Positions 40,525 to 49,968 of a stretch of DNA of 64,000 nt are shown piece by piece. The stretch spans positions 62,001-126,000 of the forward strand of contig JABAQU010000009.1 of the NCBI GenBank assembly GCA_019187185.1, in the 5' to 3' direction. This DNA comes from Steroidobacteraceae bacterium (lineage in GTDB: Bacteria > Pseudomonadota > Gammaproteobacteria > Steroidobacterales > Steroidobacteraceae). The notes below the pieces were generated by a model. That model ran no database searches, was not told where the DNA came from, and was given only the letters and a program-made list of their open reading frames with translations. Position numbers and translations under genes: made by a program. Positions within the stretch are counted from its first letter, which is position 1; each line of letters opens with the position of its first letter.

Positions 40525-41808
40525 ATGCTTTCTTGCCCCGTTCCCCGATTCCTGCGTGCCGCGTGTCTCGCGTCGGCTCTCGCAGGACTTGCCCTGCCGG
40601 CCGTGTGCGCCGCCGCGGCGCCACCCCCGGAACCGCCCGCGGGACTCACGCTCGCTGAAGCGGTACGCCTCGCGGTCGAGCGCGCACCACAGCTCGATGC
40701 GAGCCGTGCCGCCGTCGATGCCGCGACGCAGGAGTGGCGGCGTGCAGGCCGCCTGCCGGACCCGATGCTCGCGATCGGTGTCGACAACCTGCCGGTGACC
40801 GGCACGGATGCCTTCGACCCCGATGCGGACTCCATGACCGAGAAGACCCTCGGTTTGCGCCAGGACTTGCCCGCGCGTGCACGGCGCATTGCCGAGCGAA
40901 CGGCAGCATCCCGCGCGGTGGAACTCGCGCGGTCCGAGGTCGCGGCCGGGCGGCTCGCTGTCGCGCGGTCGGCCGCCAACGCGTGGATCTCGCTCTGGGC
41001 CGCACAGCGCGAGATCGAGGCCTTCGATGCGCTGCGCGACCAGGCGCGCCTTGCAGCGCGGCTCGCAAGGGCACGCGTGGCAGGTGGCGCACCAGTCGTG
41101 GATGCGCTCGCGGCCGAAGCCGCGGTCCTCGACCTCGACGGTGAAGCGGCGCTCGCGGAAGGGTCCGCAGGTGTGGCCCGCGCGGAGTTCTCGCGGTGGA
41201 TCGGCCCCGGCTCCGGGGCCATCGCGCCGTCGGCGCCGGATTTCGGTCGAGCCCCGCGTCCGGTCGACGCCGCCCTCGCGGCCCTCGACGCGCATCCCGC
41301 GCTGCGAACGGCGGCCGCACGGGTCGCTTCGGCTGCCGCGGCGGTCGATGTGGCGCGCGCCGGGCGCCACCCCGACTGGAACGTGTCTGCGAGCTACGGG
41401 CAGCGTGCCGGCTTCAGCGACATGCTGATGCTGGAAGTCGGTGTCAGCCTGCCGCTCTTTGCACGCAACAGGCAGGTGCCGGACATCGCGGCGCGCACCG
41501 CCGATCAACGCGCGGCACTTGCCGACGAGGAGGCACTGCGCCGCGAACTGACCGCGCAGGTCGAGGCCACGTACGCACGGTGGGACGCTCTCCGGCGCCT
41601 GGTGGCAGCACACGTGCAGGCTCTCGGCCTGCTGCACGCACGCAGTGCCGCGGCGCTCGCCTCTTATCGCGCGGGCGGCGACCTGCGCGCATGGCTCGAC
41701 GCGCGCCGCGACGAGGCGGCGGCGCATCGCACCCATGCCGGCCATCTCGCTGACCTCGGCCGTGCCTGGGTCGACCTGGCCTATCTGTTCGAGGAGCCGA
41801 TCCCATGA
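40525..41808 (+). CDS. Outer-membrane efflux channel of a heavy-metal pump (CusC/CzcC-like)
   Basis: The TolC-fold outer-membrane partner of an RND metal pump. The 427-residue product has a signal peptide (residues 1-29, ending near VCAAAAP), then two outer-membrane efflux repeats rich in Ala-helices, with GLTLAEAVRLAVERAPQL and the barrel strand WNVSASYGQR. A GGAGG 4 nt before the ATG at 40525 decides the start over an earlier GTG at 40504. Its stop overlaps the start of the adaptor gene by 4 nt. Confidence 0.88.
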   Translation: MLSCPVPRFLRAACLASALAGLALPAVCAAAAPPPEPPAGLTLAEAVRLAVERAPQLDASRAAVDAATQEWRRAGRLPDPMLAIGVDNLPVTGTDAFDPDADSMTEKTLGLRQDLPARARRIAERTAASRAVELARSEVAAGRLAVARSAANAWISLWAAQREIEAFDALRDQARLAARLARARVAGGAPVVDALAAEAAVLDLDGEAALAEGSAGVARAEFSRWIGPGSGAIAPSAPDFGRAPRPVDAALAALDAHPALRTAAARVASAAAAVDVARAGRHPDWNVSASYGQRAGFSDMLMLEVGVSLPLFARNRQVPDIAARTADQRAALADEEALRRELTAQVEATYARWDALRRLVAAHVQALGLLHARSAAALASYRAGGDLRAWLDARRDEAAAHRTHAGHLADLGRAWVDLAYLFEEPIP

Positions 41809-43016
41809 AGACCCGCTCATCACATCTCGTGATTCTGGTCGTGCTCGCGCTCGTCGCCGCTGCAGCGGGCCTCGGCTGGTGGAGCCATACGCGTGAGGCG
41901 CCCGCACCCGGCGTGGCGGCCACGGGCGGGCGCAAGGTTCTCTACTGGTACGACCCGATGGTGCCCGACCAGCATTTCGATCACCCCGGCAAGTCGCCGT
42001 TCATGGACATGCAGCTGCTGCCGAAGTATGCGGACGAGGCTGCGGCGGACGGGGTTGCCGTATCGCCCGTGACGCAGGACAGCCTCGGCATCCGGACCGT
42101 CGCGGCGGAAATGGGCCGTCTCGATGGCGAGATCGCCGTGGCCGGCACGATTGCCTGGGACCTGCGGCTCGAGCGGGTCGTCAGTGCACGTACCGATGTG
42201 ATCGTCGACCGGCTGTACGTCAAGGCGCCGTTCACGAGGGTGCAGCAAGGCGAGCCGCTGGCCCGGGTGTTCGCGCCGGCGTGGAGCAGTGCGCTGGCCG
42301 AAGCGCAGGCGATCAGGGAATCCGGCGCGGCGGGTCAGCGCGAACTCGAGGCTGCGGCGGCGGCACGACTGCGCGCACTCGGCGTGCCGGACGGCACGCG
42401 CCTCGGTGCCGACGGCCGCATCGTGCTGACCGCGCCGGTACCGGGCGTCGTCAGCGAGATCGGCATACGGGAGGGTGCGGCCGCGCCGCCCGAGGCGGTC
42501 CTCTTTCGCATCAACGGCACGCGCACCGTCTGGCTGCAGGGCGCCATACCGCAGGCCGATGCCGCGGACGTCGCGGCGGGCATGCCGGTCATCGCCGACG
42601 TGGAGGGCGTATCGAAGCGTATCGACGGACGCGTCGAATCCCTGCTGCCGCAGGTCGATCCCTCGAGCCGCACGCAGGTCGCGCGGGTGGTGCTCGACAA
42701 TCCCGACGGCCTGCTCGCCGCAGGACAACTCGCGCGCGTCGGCCTTGCGGCACGGGCGCGCGATGCGCACTGGCTCGTCCCGACCGACGCGGTGATCGGC
42801 AGCGGAGGGCGCGCGCACGTGATCGTGCGCCATGGTGACGCGCACTTCATGCCGGTGGCCGTGCACACGGGCCGCAGCCGTGGTGGCCGGACGGAAATCC
42901 TGCACGGGCTCGAGGGCGGCGAGCAGGTGGTCGCGTCCGGGCAGTTCCTGCTCGATTCGGAAGCGAGCCTGTCGGGCGCGCTCGATCGACTCGGCAGCCA
43001 CGGGTTGCACCGGTGA
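41805..43016 (+). CDS. Periplasmic adaptor of a Cu/Ag-type RND pump (CusB-like)
   Basis: Membrane-fusion protein linking the RND pump to its outer-membrane channel. The 403-residue product has an N-terminal anchor ([18 protein letters not shown]), a heavy-metal-binding domain (residues about 44-75: [14 protein letters not shown], then [14 protein letters not shown], the pattern typical of CusB-like adaptors), a barrel-sandwich hybrid and a beta-barrel region. The metal-binding segment supports copper or silver rather than cobalt/zinc/cadmium, by family knowledge. Coupled to both neighbours by 4-nt overlaps. Confidence 0.88.
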   Translation: MKTRSSHLVILVVLALVAAAAGLGWWSHTREAPAPGVAATGGRKVLYWYDPMVPDQHFDHPGKSPFMDMQLLPKYADEAAADGVAVSPVTQDSLGIRTVAAEMGRLDGEIAVAGTIAWDLRLERVVSARTDVIVDRLYVKAPFTRVQQGEPLARVFAPAWSSALAEAQAIRESGAAGQRELEAAAAARLRALGVPDGTRLGADGRIVLTAPVPGVVSEIGIREGAAAPPEAVLFRINGTRTVWLQGAIPQADAADVAAGMPVIADVEGVSKRIDGRVESLLPQVDPSSRTQVARVVLDNPDGLLAAGQLARVGLAARARDAHWLVPTDAVIGSGGRAHVIVRHGDAHFMPVAVHTGRSRGGRTEILHGLEGGEQVVASGQFLLDSEASLSGALDRLGSHGLHR

Positions 43017-46000
43017 TCGCCCGCATCATTGCCGCGTCGATCGCGAATCGCGTCGTCGTGCTCGTCGCCGCCCTCGCTGTGGCGGCGTGGGGCATCTGGG
43101 CGCTCGTGCGCGCGCCGCTCGATGCGCTGCCGGATCTGTCCGATACGCAGGTCGTGATACGCACGGAATGGCCGGGGCAGGCGCCGCGCATCGTCGAGGA
43201 CCAGGTGACGTATCCGCTGTCGACCACGATGCTGTCCGTGCCCGGCGTCAAGGCCGTGCGCGGGTTTTCGTTCTTCGGCGATTCTTTCGTGTACGTCCTC
43301 TTCGATGACGACACCGATCTTTACTGGGCGCGCTCGCGGGCGCTCGAATACCTGAGCCAGGTGCGCGATCGGCTGCCGGCCGCAGTGACGCCCGCGCTCG
43401 GGCCCGATGCCACGGGTGTCGGCTGGATCTACGAATACGCGCTGGTCGATCGCAGCGGCGCCCACGATCCCGGGCAGTTGCGCGCGCTGCAGGACTGGTT
43501 CCTGCGCTACGAGCTCAAGACCGTGCCGGACGTCGCCGAGGTCGCGACGGTCGGGGGCATGGTGCAGGGCTGGCAGGTCGTGCCGGATCCGGTGGCGCTC
43601 GCGAGCCGCGGCGTCACCGTGGCGCAGTTGATCGGTGCGATCCGCGCAGCGAACGGCGCAACGGGCGGATCGGTGATCGAGCGGGCGGAGGCCGAGATCA
43701 TGGTGCGCAGCGAGGGCTACCTGCGCACCCGCGAGGATCTCGAACGTGTGCCGGTCGGGCAGGGCGAGGGCGATGTACCGATACTCTTGCGTGACGTCGC
43801 GCTCGTGCATCGCGGCCCCGTGCTGCGCCGGGGCATCGCCGAACTCGACGGCGAGGGCGAGGTCGTCGGCGGCATCGTCGTCCTGCGCTCGGGCAGGAAT
43901 GCGCTCGATGCGATCGCGGCGGTGAAGGCGCGTCTCGCGAGCCTTGCGGCGAGTCTGCCCGCGGGCGTCGAAGTCGTGACGGTCTATGACCGGTCGGGGC
44001 TGATCCTCGAGGCGGTGCGCAACCTCGCGCGCAAGCTGGCGGAGGAATTTCTCGTCGTGGCGCTCGTCTGCGCGCTGTTCCTCTGGCATGCGCGCTCCGC
44101 GCTCGTCGCGGTCGTCACGCTGCCGCTCGGCATACTCGCCGCGTTCATCGTGATGCACTTCCAGGGCATCAGCGCGAACCTGCTCTCGCTCGGCGGCATC
44201 GCGATCGCGATCGGAGCCATGGTCGACGCCGCCGTCGTGATGATCGAGAACGCGCACAAGCATCTCGAGCAGTTCGGGGAGCGCCATGGACGGGCGCCGC
44301 GGGACGCCGAACGCCTGGAGATCGCACGCATCGCCGCGAGCGAGGTCGGGCCGGCACTGTTCGTGAGCCTGCTCGTAATCACGCTGTCGTTCATCCCGGT
44401 GTTCGCGCTCGAGGCGCAGGAAGGCCGGCTCTTCTCGCCGCTCGCGTACACGAAGACCTGGGCGATGGCCGCTGCCGCCGTGCTCGCCGTGACGCTGATC
44501 CCGGTGCTGATCGGGTTGCTGATCCGCGGCTGCATCCGTCCGGAGCGCGACAATCCGCTGAACCGCGGGCTGATCGCAGCCTACCGGCCGGTGCTCGAGG
44601 CGGTGCTGCGCCGCCCGCGCACGACCCTCGCGCTCGCCGCGGGCGTGCTGCTCCTGTCCCTCGTGCCGCTGTCGCGCCTCGGCAGCGAGTTCCTGCCGAT
44701 GATCGATGAGGGCACACTGCTCTACATGCCGACGGCGCTTCCGGGCCTGTCGGCCGGCAAGGCGGCGGAACTGCTCGGCCAGACCGACCGGATGATTCGC
44801 TCCGTGCCGGAAGTGGCGCATGTGTTCGGCAAGGCCGGTCGCGCGGAGACCGCGACCGATCCCGCCCCGCTCGAGATGTTCGAGACCACGGTGACGTTCA
44901 AGCCCCGCAGCGAGTGGCGTCCGGGCATGACCCCCGCGAAACTGCGCGAGGAACTCGATGCGGCCGTGCGCGTGCCGGGGCTGACGAACCTCTGGGTGCC
45001 GCCGATCCGCAACCGCATCGACATGCTCGCCACCGGCATCAAGAGCCCGATCGGGATCAAGGTCACCGGGCCCGACATCGCGGAAGTGGCCCGCCTCGGC
45101 GACGCGATCGAGGCGGTCGCGCGCACAGTGCCCGGCGTGAGCTCGGCGCTCGCCGAACGCGTCGAGGGCGGCCGCTATCTCGACATCGATGTCGATCCGG
45201 TGCGTGCCGCACGGTACGGCCTGTCGCAGGCCGACCTGCAGCAGTTCATCGCGACGGCGATGGGTGGGGAAGCCGTGACGCAGACCATCGAGGGCCGGGA
45301 GCGCTACCCGGTGATCGTGCGCTACCCGCGCGCGGTGCGCGACTCGGTCGAGGCCGTCGGGCGCCTGCCGCTCGTCGCGCCCGGCGGCGCGCAGCTGACG
45401 CTCGCGCAGGTCGCGGATGTTGCCGAGAGCACCGGCCCGCCGATGTTCAGGAGCGACAACGGCCGGCTTGCGAGCTACGTCTATGTCGACGTGTCGGGCC
45501 GTGACCTCGGGTCCGTCGTCGCCGACCTCAAGGTGGCGACGGCCCGCGACGTGCCGCTGCCTCCGGGCTACTCGATCGCGTGGTCGGGCCAGTTCGAATA
45601 CCTCGCGCGTACCCGCCAGCGCCTCGTGCTCGTGGTGCCGGTGGTGCTTGCGATCATCTTCGGCCTCATCTGCGTCGTGTTTCGTCGCGTCTCCGAAGCC
45701 GCGATCATCATGCTGTCGTTGCCGTTCGCGCTCGCGGGCGGCCTGTGGCTCGTGTGGCTGCTCGGGCATGCGATATCCGTGGCGTCGCTGATCGGCTTCA
45801 TCGCACTCGCCGGCGTGGCCGCCGAGTTCGGCATCATCATGCTGCTCTACCTGCGCCAGGCCTGGGAGCGCGCGCTCGCGAGGCGAGCCGATGCCGGCCT
45901 CGCGGAACTCGACGAGGCCATCCGGGAGGGGGCGGTCCAGCGTGTGCGGCCGAAGGCCATGACCGTCGCTGTCATCATTGCCGGGCTCCTGCCGATCCTC

Positions 46001-46195
46001 TTCGGCGGCGGCGCGGGGTCGGAGGTGATGCAGCGTATCGCGGCGCCGATGGTGGGCGGCATGCTGAGTGCGCCGCTGCTGTCGATGCTCGTGATCCCGG
46101 CGGCGTACCGGCTGCTGCGCGCACGCGAAATCGCGCGTCGCTCGTCAGCGATAGATGTGGTACAGCATCAGGTACACGACGACCCCCGACACTGA
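43013..46195 (+). CDS. RND heavy-metal efflux pump (CusA-like)
   Basis: The inner-membrane proton-driven pump of the system. The 1060-residue product has 12 predicted membrane segments and two large periplasmic loops. Close matches to CusA include [18 protein letters not shown], the TM4 proton-relay region [55 protein letters not shown] and [20 protein letters not shown]. Methionines in the PLEM and RIDM blocks are kept, in line with Cu(I)/Ag(I) transport. Its last 51 bp overlap the convergent DUF420 gene. No CusRS-type regulator is next to it. Confidence 0.92.
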   Translation: MIARIIAASIANRVVVLVAALAVAAWGIWALVRAPLDALPDLSDTQVVIRTEWPGQAPRIVEDQVTYPLSTTMLSVPGVKAVRGFSFFGDSFVYVLFDDDTDLYWARSRALEYLSQVRDRLPAAVTPALGPDATGVGWIYEYALVDRSGAHDPGQLRALQDWFLRYELKTVPDVAEVATVGGMVQGWQVVPDPVALASRGVTVAQLIGAIRAANGATGGSVIERAEAEIMVRSEGYLRTREDLERVPVGQGEGDVPILLRDVALVHRGPVLRRGIAELDGEGEVVGGIVVLRSGRNALDAIAAVKARLASLAASLPAGVEVVTVYDRSGLILEAVRNLARKLAEEFLVVALVCALFLWHARSALVAVVTLPLGILAAFIVMHFQGISANLLSLGGIAIAIGAMVDAAVVMIENAHKHLEQFGERHGRAPRDAERLEIARIAASEVGPALFVSLLVITLSFIPVFALEAQEGRLFSPLAYTKTWAMAAAAVLAVTLIPVLIGLLIRGCIRPERDNPLNRGLIAAYRPVLEAVLRRPRTTLALAAGVLLLSLVPLSRLGSEFLPMIDEGTLLYMPTALPGLSAGKAAELLGQTDRMIRSVPEVAHVFGKAGRAETATDPAPLEMFETTVTFKPRSEWRPGMTPAKLREELDAAVRVPGLTNLWVPPIRNRIDMLATGIKSPIGIKVTGPDIAEVARLGDAIEAVARTVPGVSSALAERVEGGRYLDIDVDPVRAARYGLSQADLQQFIATAMGGEAVTQTIEGRERYPVIVRYPRAVRDSVEAVGRLPLVAPGGAQLTLAQVADVAESTGPPMFRSDNGRLASYVYVDVSGRDLGSVVADLKVATARDVPLPPGYSIAWSGQFEYLARTRQRLVLVVPVVLAIIFGLICVVFRRVSEAAIIMLSLPFALAGGLWLVWLLGHAISVASLIGFIALAGVAAEFGIIMLLYLRQAWERALARRADAGLAELDEAIREGAVQRVRPKAMTVAVIIAGLLPILFGGGAGSEVMQRIAAPMVGGMLSAPLLSMLVIPAAYRLLRAREIARRSSAIDVVQHQVHDDPRH

Positions 46196-46567
46196 GACGT
46201 AGATCCACACCGGCCAGGTCCACCGGGCCCAGCGGCGGTGGCGCGCTTCCTCGCGGCGCAGGCCGCGCCAGAAGGTCGCGAGCACGAGCGGGATCGCGAT
46301 GGCGGCCAGCACGACATGGCTGACGAGCAGTGCGTAGTACATCGGCCGGATCCATCCCTCGCCCCGGAACACGAAGATCGGCGCAGACAGGTGATAGGTG
46401 ATGTAGCCGGCCAGGAAGAGCACCGAGACACCGACCGCCGCGATCATCGTCGCGCGATGCGCGGCGACCCGGCGGCGGGCGATGTGCGTGCGGCCCACCA
46501 CCAGCAACACGCTGGTCGCCGCATTGAGGGCCGCGTTGATGTGCGGCAGGTGCGCGGTGATGTCCAT
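46145..46567 (-). CDS. DUF420 membrane protein (CtaM/YozB-like)
   Basis: A 140-residue protein with four predicted membrane helices and several histidines ([47 protein letters not shown]), the pattern of DUF420. The Bacillus member CtaM is needed to build a heme-copper oxidase. Here it is divergent from a heme-copper operon, so an assembly role there is likely. Its last 51 bp overlap the cusA-like gene on the other strand. Confidence 0.85.
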   Translation of the reverse strand: MDITAHLPHINAALNAATSVLLVVGRTHIARRRVAAHRATMIAAVGVSVLFLAGYITYHLSAPIFVFRGEGWIRPMYYALLVSHVVLAAIAIPLVLATFWRGLRREEARHRRWARWTWPVWIYVSVSGVVVYLMLYHIYR

Positions 46568-46621
46568 CGAATCGCCGCTATCGTATAGTTCCGCCAACAA
46601 GGGTGGCAAACCACCCGACGC

Positions 46622-46635
46622 TTGATCAAGGTCAA
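46622..46635. promoter_or_regulatory. FNR/Anr/Dnr-type operator
   Basis: TTGATCAAGGTCAA matches the FNR-family consensus TTGAT-N4-ATCAA at nine of ten defined positions. It lies in the gap between the divergent DUF420 gene and the heme-copper operon. A weak TAGGAA at 46656-46661 would put the transcription start about 40 bp downstream of the site centre, the classic activating distance for this family. A second dyad, gggtgg-caaa-ccaccc, lies at 46601-46616. Sites of this kind answer to oxygen loss (FNR/Anr) or to nitric oxide (Dnr/NnrR). Confidence 0.65.
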
Positions 46636-46700
46636 GGACAAGGCGGCGACGGTGGTAGGAAACTGCCGCACGCGCGCAGCCGCGCGTCCAGGGGGGCGAC

Positions 46701-46856
46701 ATGAGTGACCAGCCGAACGACGACGACAAGATCCCGCTGATGCAGCGCCTGCTCGACAATCCGTTCCTGCTGCTGTTCCTCGGTGTGCTGATCCCGATGG
46801 TGCTCTACATCCTGTGGGGCGTGATCGACATCCTCACCATTCCTGCCGCGAAGTAA
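46701..46856 (+). CDS. 51-residue single-span membrane peptide of the heme-copper operon
   Basis: A short reading frame preceded by a G-rich ribosome-binding site (ggggggcgac). The product is acidic at the N-terminus (MSDQPNDDDKIPLMQRLL), then has one hydrophobic helix (FLLLFLGVLIPMVLYILWG) and ends in TIPAAK. It is the first gene of the operon, 20 nt before subunit II. B-type oxidases have a small one-helix subunit (IIa) or small assembly peptides; this could be one of them. Confidence 0.75.
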   Translation: MSDQPNDDDKIPLMQRLLDNPFLLLFLGVLIPMVLYILWGVIDILTIPAAK

Positions 46857-46876
46857 TCTCCTTCGGGGACAAAAAA

Positions 46877-47416
46877 ATGACTGCAATTCTGCCGCCTGCC
46901 GAACGACTGTGGTGGAAGCATCCGCTGGATCGGGTGGAAGGCACCTGGATCGCGATCGCTTTCGTCTGGTGCATGGTCATGTTCTTCATGATGATCTACT
47001 GGCACATCAACGGCCGCCAGAACCTCTCCACCGAGACCTACAAGGCGTCGCCGGAGGCTTACCAGGCGAGGGCCGAGGCCTGGGCCAGCCAGTACACCGT
47101 GCGTGTCGACGAGACGACCGGCAATCCGGTCGTGGCGCCACCCGCCGGGGGCGATGCCTATCTCATCGCCCGCCTGTGGAGCTTCTGGCCGACGCTGGAG
47201 CTCGAGAAGGACAAGACCTACCGGCTGCACCTGTACTCGATGGACTATAACCACGGCTTCTCGCTGCAGCCGTCCAACATCAACATCCAGGTCGTTCCGG
47301 GCTACGAGCACGTCGTGACGGTGACGCCGAACCAGAGCGGCACCTATTCGGTGGTCTGCAACGAATTCTGCGGCATCGGCCATCACACGATGGTCGGCAC
47401 CCTCTACGTGAAGTGA
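46877..47416 (+). CDS. Heme-copper reductase subunit II with CuA site
   Basis: The electron-entry subunit. The 179-residue product has a single N-terminal membrane helix (WIAIAFVWCMVMFFMMIYW) and a cupredoxin domain with all CuA ligands: the His in MDYNHGFSL and the block VVCNEFCGIGHHTM (two Cys, His, Met). The short one-helix form is that of ba3/B-type enzymes. It starts at the ATG 46877, after a run of seven A. Subunit I follows after 14 nt. Confidence 0.9.
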   Translation: MTAILPPAERLWWKHPLDRVEGTWIAIAFVWCMVMFFMMIYWHINGRQNLSTETYKASPEAYQARAEAWASQYTVRVDETTGNPVVAPPAGGDAYLIARLWSFWPTLELEKDKTYRLHLYSMDYNHGFSLQPSNINIQVVPGYEHVVTVTPNQSGTYSVVCNEFCGIGHHTMVGTLYVK

Positions 47417-47430
47417 CGGAGATCGCGACG

Positions 47431-49131
47431 ATGGCAACCACGACAAGCTACCGTACCTGTTCGATCTCCGGGCTGCAGTTCGAGAGCCGGGCGGAGAAAC
47501 TCATCGCCGCCAACGCCGTGGCCGGCGTGGTGTTCCTGCTGATCGGCGGCCTGCTGGCGCTCGGTGTGGCGCTCACGCGCTGGCCGTCCGTGCACTGGCT
47601 GCAGGCCGACAAGTTCTACCAGGTGCTGACGGCGCACGGCCTGAACATGCTGATCTTCTGGATGATCTTCTTCGAGATCGCCCTGCTGTATTTCTGTGCC
47701 TCGACACTGCTGCGCTGCCGGATCGCCACGCCGAAAATCGCGTGGCTCGCCTTTGCGCTGATGCTGGTCGGCGCGGCGATGAACAATGTCGCCGTGTACC
47801 AGGGCGCCTCGAGCGTCATGATGACGTCGTACGTGCCGATGCCGGCGACGCCGTCCTTCTATCTCGGCCTCGTGCTGTTTGCCGTCGGCGCGCTGATCGG
47901 CTGCTTCGTGTTCTTCGGGACCCTGGTGGTCGCCAAGCGCGACAAGACCTACGAAGGATCCATCCCGCTCGTCACTTTCGGCGCGGTCACCGCGGCCATC
48001 ATTGCCGTATTCACGATCGCATCCGGCGCCATCATCCTCGTGCCGACGTGGCTGTGGTCGATCGGCGTCGTCAAGGAAGTGGATCCGCTGATTTACCGGC
48101 TCGTCTGGTGGGGCCTCGGCCATTCCTCGCAGCAGATCAACGTCGCCGCGCAGATCTCGGTGTGGTACCTCGTCGCCGCAGTCGCGTTCGGCGCGAAGCC
48201 GATGTCCGAGCGGGTGAGCCGCGGGGCATTCCTCCTCTACATCCTCTTCCTGCAACTCGCGAGCGCCCACCACCTGCTGGCCGACCCGGGTGTCTCGACC
48301 AACTGGAAGGTGCTCAACACGAGCTACTTCATGTACTTCGCGGTGCTCGCGTCGATGATCCACGGGCTCACCGTGCCGGGCGCGATGGAAGTGGCGCAGC
48401 GCCAGAAGGGCTTCACCCGCGGGCTGTTCGAGTGGCTGCGGCGCGCCCCGTGGGGCAACCCGACCTTCTCGGGCGTGTTCATCTCGATCATCGGCTTCGG
48501 CTTCCTCGGCGGCATCTCGGGCGTGATGATGGGCACTGAGCAGCTGAACATGATCATCCACAACACGATCTACGTGCCGGGACACTTCCATGCGACGGTC
48601 GTGGTCGGCACCACGCTGACCTTCATGGCGCTGACCTACTACCTGCTGCCGGTGCTGTTCAAGCGGGAGGTCATCAATCCGGGCCTCGCGAAGCTGCAGC
48701 CCTACCTGTTCGGCCTCGCGATGTATGTCTTCTGCCTCGTGATGATGGGCGCGGGGACGCTCGGCGTGCCGCGGCGGCATTGGGACCTCGGCTTCGGCGG
48801 CATGCCCGGTGCTTATGAGTGGCCCGGTGCGGCGTACCTGATGATGGGACTCGTCGGCATCTCGGGTGTCGTCGCGATCATCGGCGGGGCGCTCTACATC
48901 TACCTCACCGTCGGCACGCTCCTCTGGGGCAGGAAAGTCGCGGTGGCGGGGGCGAGTGCGCAGCCGACACCGATTCCGCCGACGGCGCCGACACTCGCGG
49001 CGCAGAGTTATGGCTCACTGGGATTTGCCGCCCCCGGCACCTTCGTGCTGGCGATGGTGTTCCTCGTGTCGTTCGTCCTGTACTACTTCGTGAACTGGAA
49101 ATATCTGTCGACATTGTGGGGCATGAGCTGA
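47431..49131 (+). CDS. Heme-copper reductase subunit I, B-type-like, active-site Tyr replaced by Gln
   Basis: The catalytic membrane subunit, 566 residues with about 13 helices. All six His ligands are present: His69 and His387 (low-spin heme), His385 (high-spin heme), and His231, His280 and His281 (CuB). In oxygen reductases helix 6 reads GHPxVY, with the Tyr linked to the CuB His. Here it reads GHSSQQIN, with Gln235 at the Tyr position and Gln234 beside it. Much of the rest resembles B-type (ba3) oxidases, for example SAHHLLADPGVSTNWK and IIHNTIYVPGHFHATV. Loss of that Tyr is typical of heme-copper enzymes proposed or shown to reduce nitric oxide (eNOR and relatives). I used the ATG at 47431; a GTG at 47413 overlaps subunit II. 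Confidence 0.88.
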   Translation: MATTTSYRTCSISGLQFESRAEKLIAANAVAGVVFLLIGGLLALGVALTRWPSVHWLQADKFYQVLTAHGLNMLIFWMIFFEIALLYFCASTLLRCRIATPKIAWLAFALMLVGAAMNNVAVYQGASSVMMTSYVPMPATPSFYLGLVLFAVGALIGCFVFFGTLVVAKRDKTYEGSIPLVTFGAVTAAIIAVFTIASGAIILVPTWLWSIGVVKEVDPLIYRLVWWGLGHSSQQINVAAQISVWYLVAAVAFGAKPMSERVSRGAFLLYILFLQLASAHHLLADPGVSTNWKVLNTSYFMYFAVLASMIHGLTVPGAMEVAQRQKGFTRGLFEWLRRAPWGNPTFSGVFISIIGFGFLGGISGVMMGTEQLNMIIHNTIYVPGHFHATVVVGTTLTFMALTYYLLPVLFKREVINPGLAKLQPYLFGLAMYVFCLVMMGAGTLGVPRRHWDLGFGGMPGAYEWPGAAYLMMGLVGISGVVAIIGGALYIYLTVGTLLWGRKVAVAGASAQPTPIPPTAPTLAAQSYGSLGFAAPGTFVLAMVFLVSFVLYYFVNWKYLSTLWGMS

Positions 49132-49133
49132 CC

Positions 49134-49961
49134 ATGCGATGGCGGTTGCACGCAATCGCCATCCTGCTGACGGTGGCTGCGGTGGGACGGGCGGAGCCGC
49201 AGGCGACGTACCAGGCGGCCGTGCTCGATCCGCAGGTGGTGCTCGACACGAGCCGCGCGGCGGTCGGCAACGTCCCGGGCGACTATCCCATGCGCGATCG
49301 CCGCGAGCGCGAGGTGCGCCTCGCGGACTTCCGGGGCAAGCCGCTGCTCGTGAACTTCGTCTACACGGGGTGTTTCGAGGTGTGCCCGAACAGCACGCTC
49401 GCGCTGCGCAATGCCGTGAACGCGATGCGCGCCCGCTTCGGCACCGATCAGTTCCGCGTGGTCAGCATCGGGTTCGACCAGCCGACCGACTCGCCGGCGG
49501 CGATGCGCAGCTACGCCGCGCAACGACGCATCGACGATGCGAACTGGGAGTTCCTGAGCCCACGGCGCGAGGACGTGGCGATGCTCGCGCGCGACTTCGG
49601 TTTCACGTTCATCGCGACGCCGCGCGGGTTCGACCACACGCTGCAGGTCAGCGTCGTCGACGCGGAAGGCCGGATCCGGCGGCAGGTGGTCGGCGACACG
49701 TTCACCGCGGCATCGCTCGGTGAGCCGCTCAGGCAATTGATTGCCGGCCGGCTCCTGAAGGACACGACAACCCTCACCGACCTGCTCGATCGCGTGCGCA
49801 TCCTCTGTTCGGTCTACGACCCGGAAACCGGCCAGTACCGCGTGAGTTACGCGCTCTACATCGAGATTGCCGGCGGTCTCACGTTCATCGTCGCGATGCT
49901 CTGGTTTGCCATGGCGGAGTGGCGCCGCGCGCGCGTGGCGCGCCGGCGCGCCGCGCACTGA
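49134..49961 (+). CDS. SCO1/SenC-family copper chaperone with C-terminal membrane anchor
   Basis: SCO proteins deliver copper to the CuA site or act as thiol reductants for it. The 275-residue product has a signal peptide (HAIAILLTVAAVGRA), a thioredoxin fold with the copper motif VYTGCFEVCPNS and the third ligand His in GFDHTLQV. A C-terminal extension (residues about 215-275) with YDPETGQYRVSYAL ends in a membrane helix (IAGGLTFIVAMLWFAMAEW), unlike classic N-anchored SCO. It directly follows subunit I, whose partner subunit II has a CuA site to load. Confidence 0.9.
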   Translation: MRWRLHAIAILLTVAAVGRAEPQATYQAAVLDPQVVLDTSRAAVGNVPGDYPMRDRREREVRLADFRGKPLLVNFVYTGCFEVCPNSTLALRNAVNAMRARFGTDQFRVVSIGFDQPTDSPAAMRSYAAQRRIDDANWEFLSPRREDVAMLARDFGFTFIATPRGFDHTLQVSVVDAEGRIRRQVVGDTFTAASLGEPLRQLIAGRLLKDTTTLTDLLDRVRILCSVYDPETGQYRVSYALYIEIAGGLTFIVAMLWFAMAEWRRARVARRRAAH

Positions 49962-49968
49962 GCCGACG

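Noticed and set aside
48106-48150. Classic cNOR/qNOR nitric oxide reductase
   Set aside because: NorB-type enzymes have Glu residues near the metal site and FeB, and no CuA subunit. This one has CuA ligands in subunit II and B-type helices.
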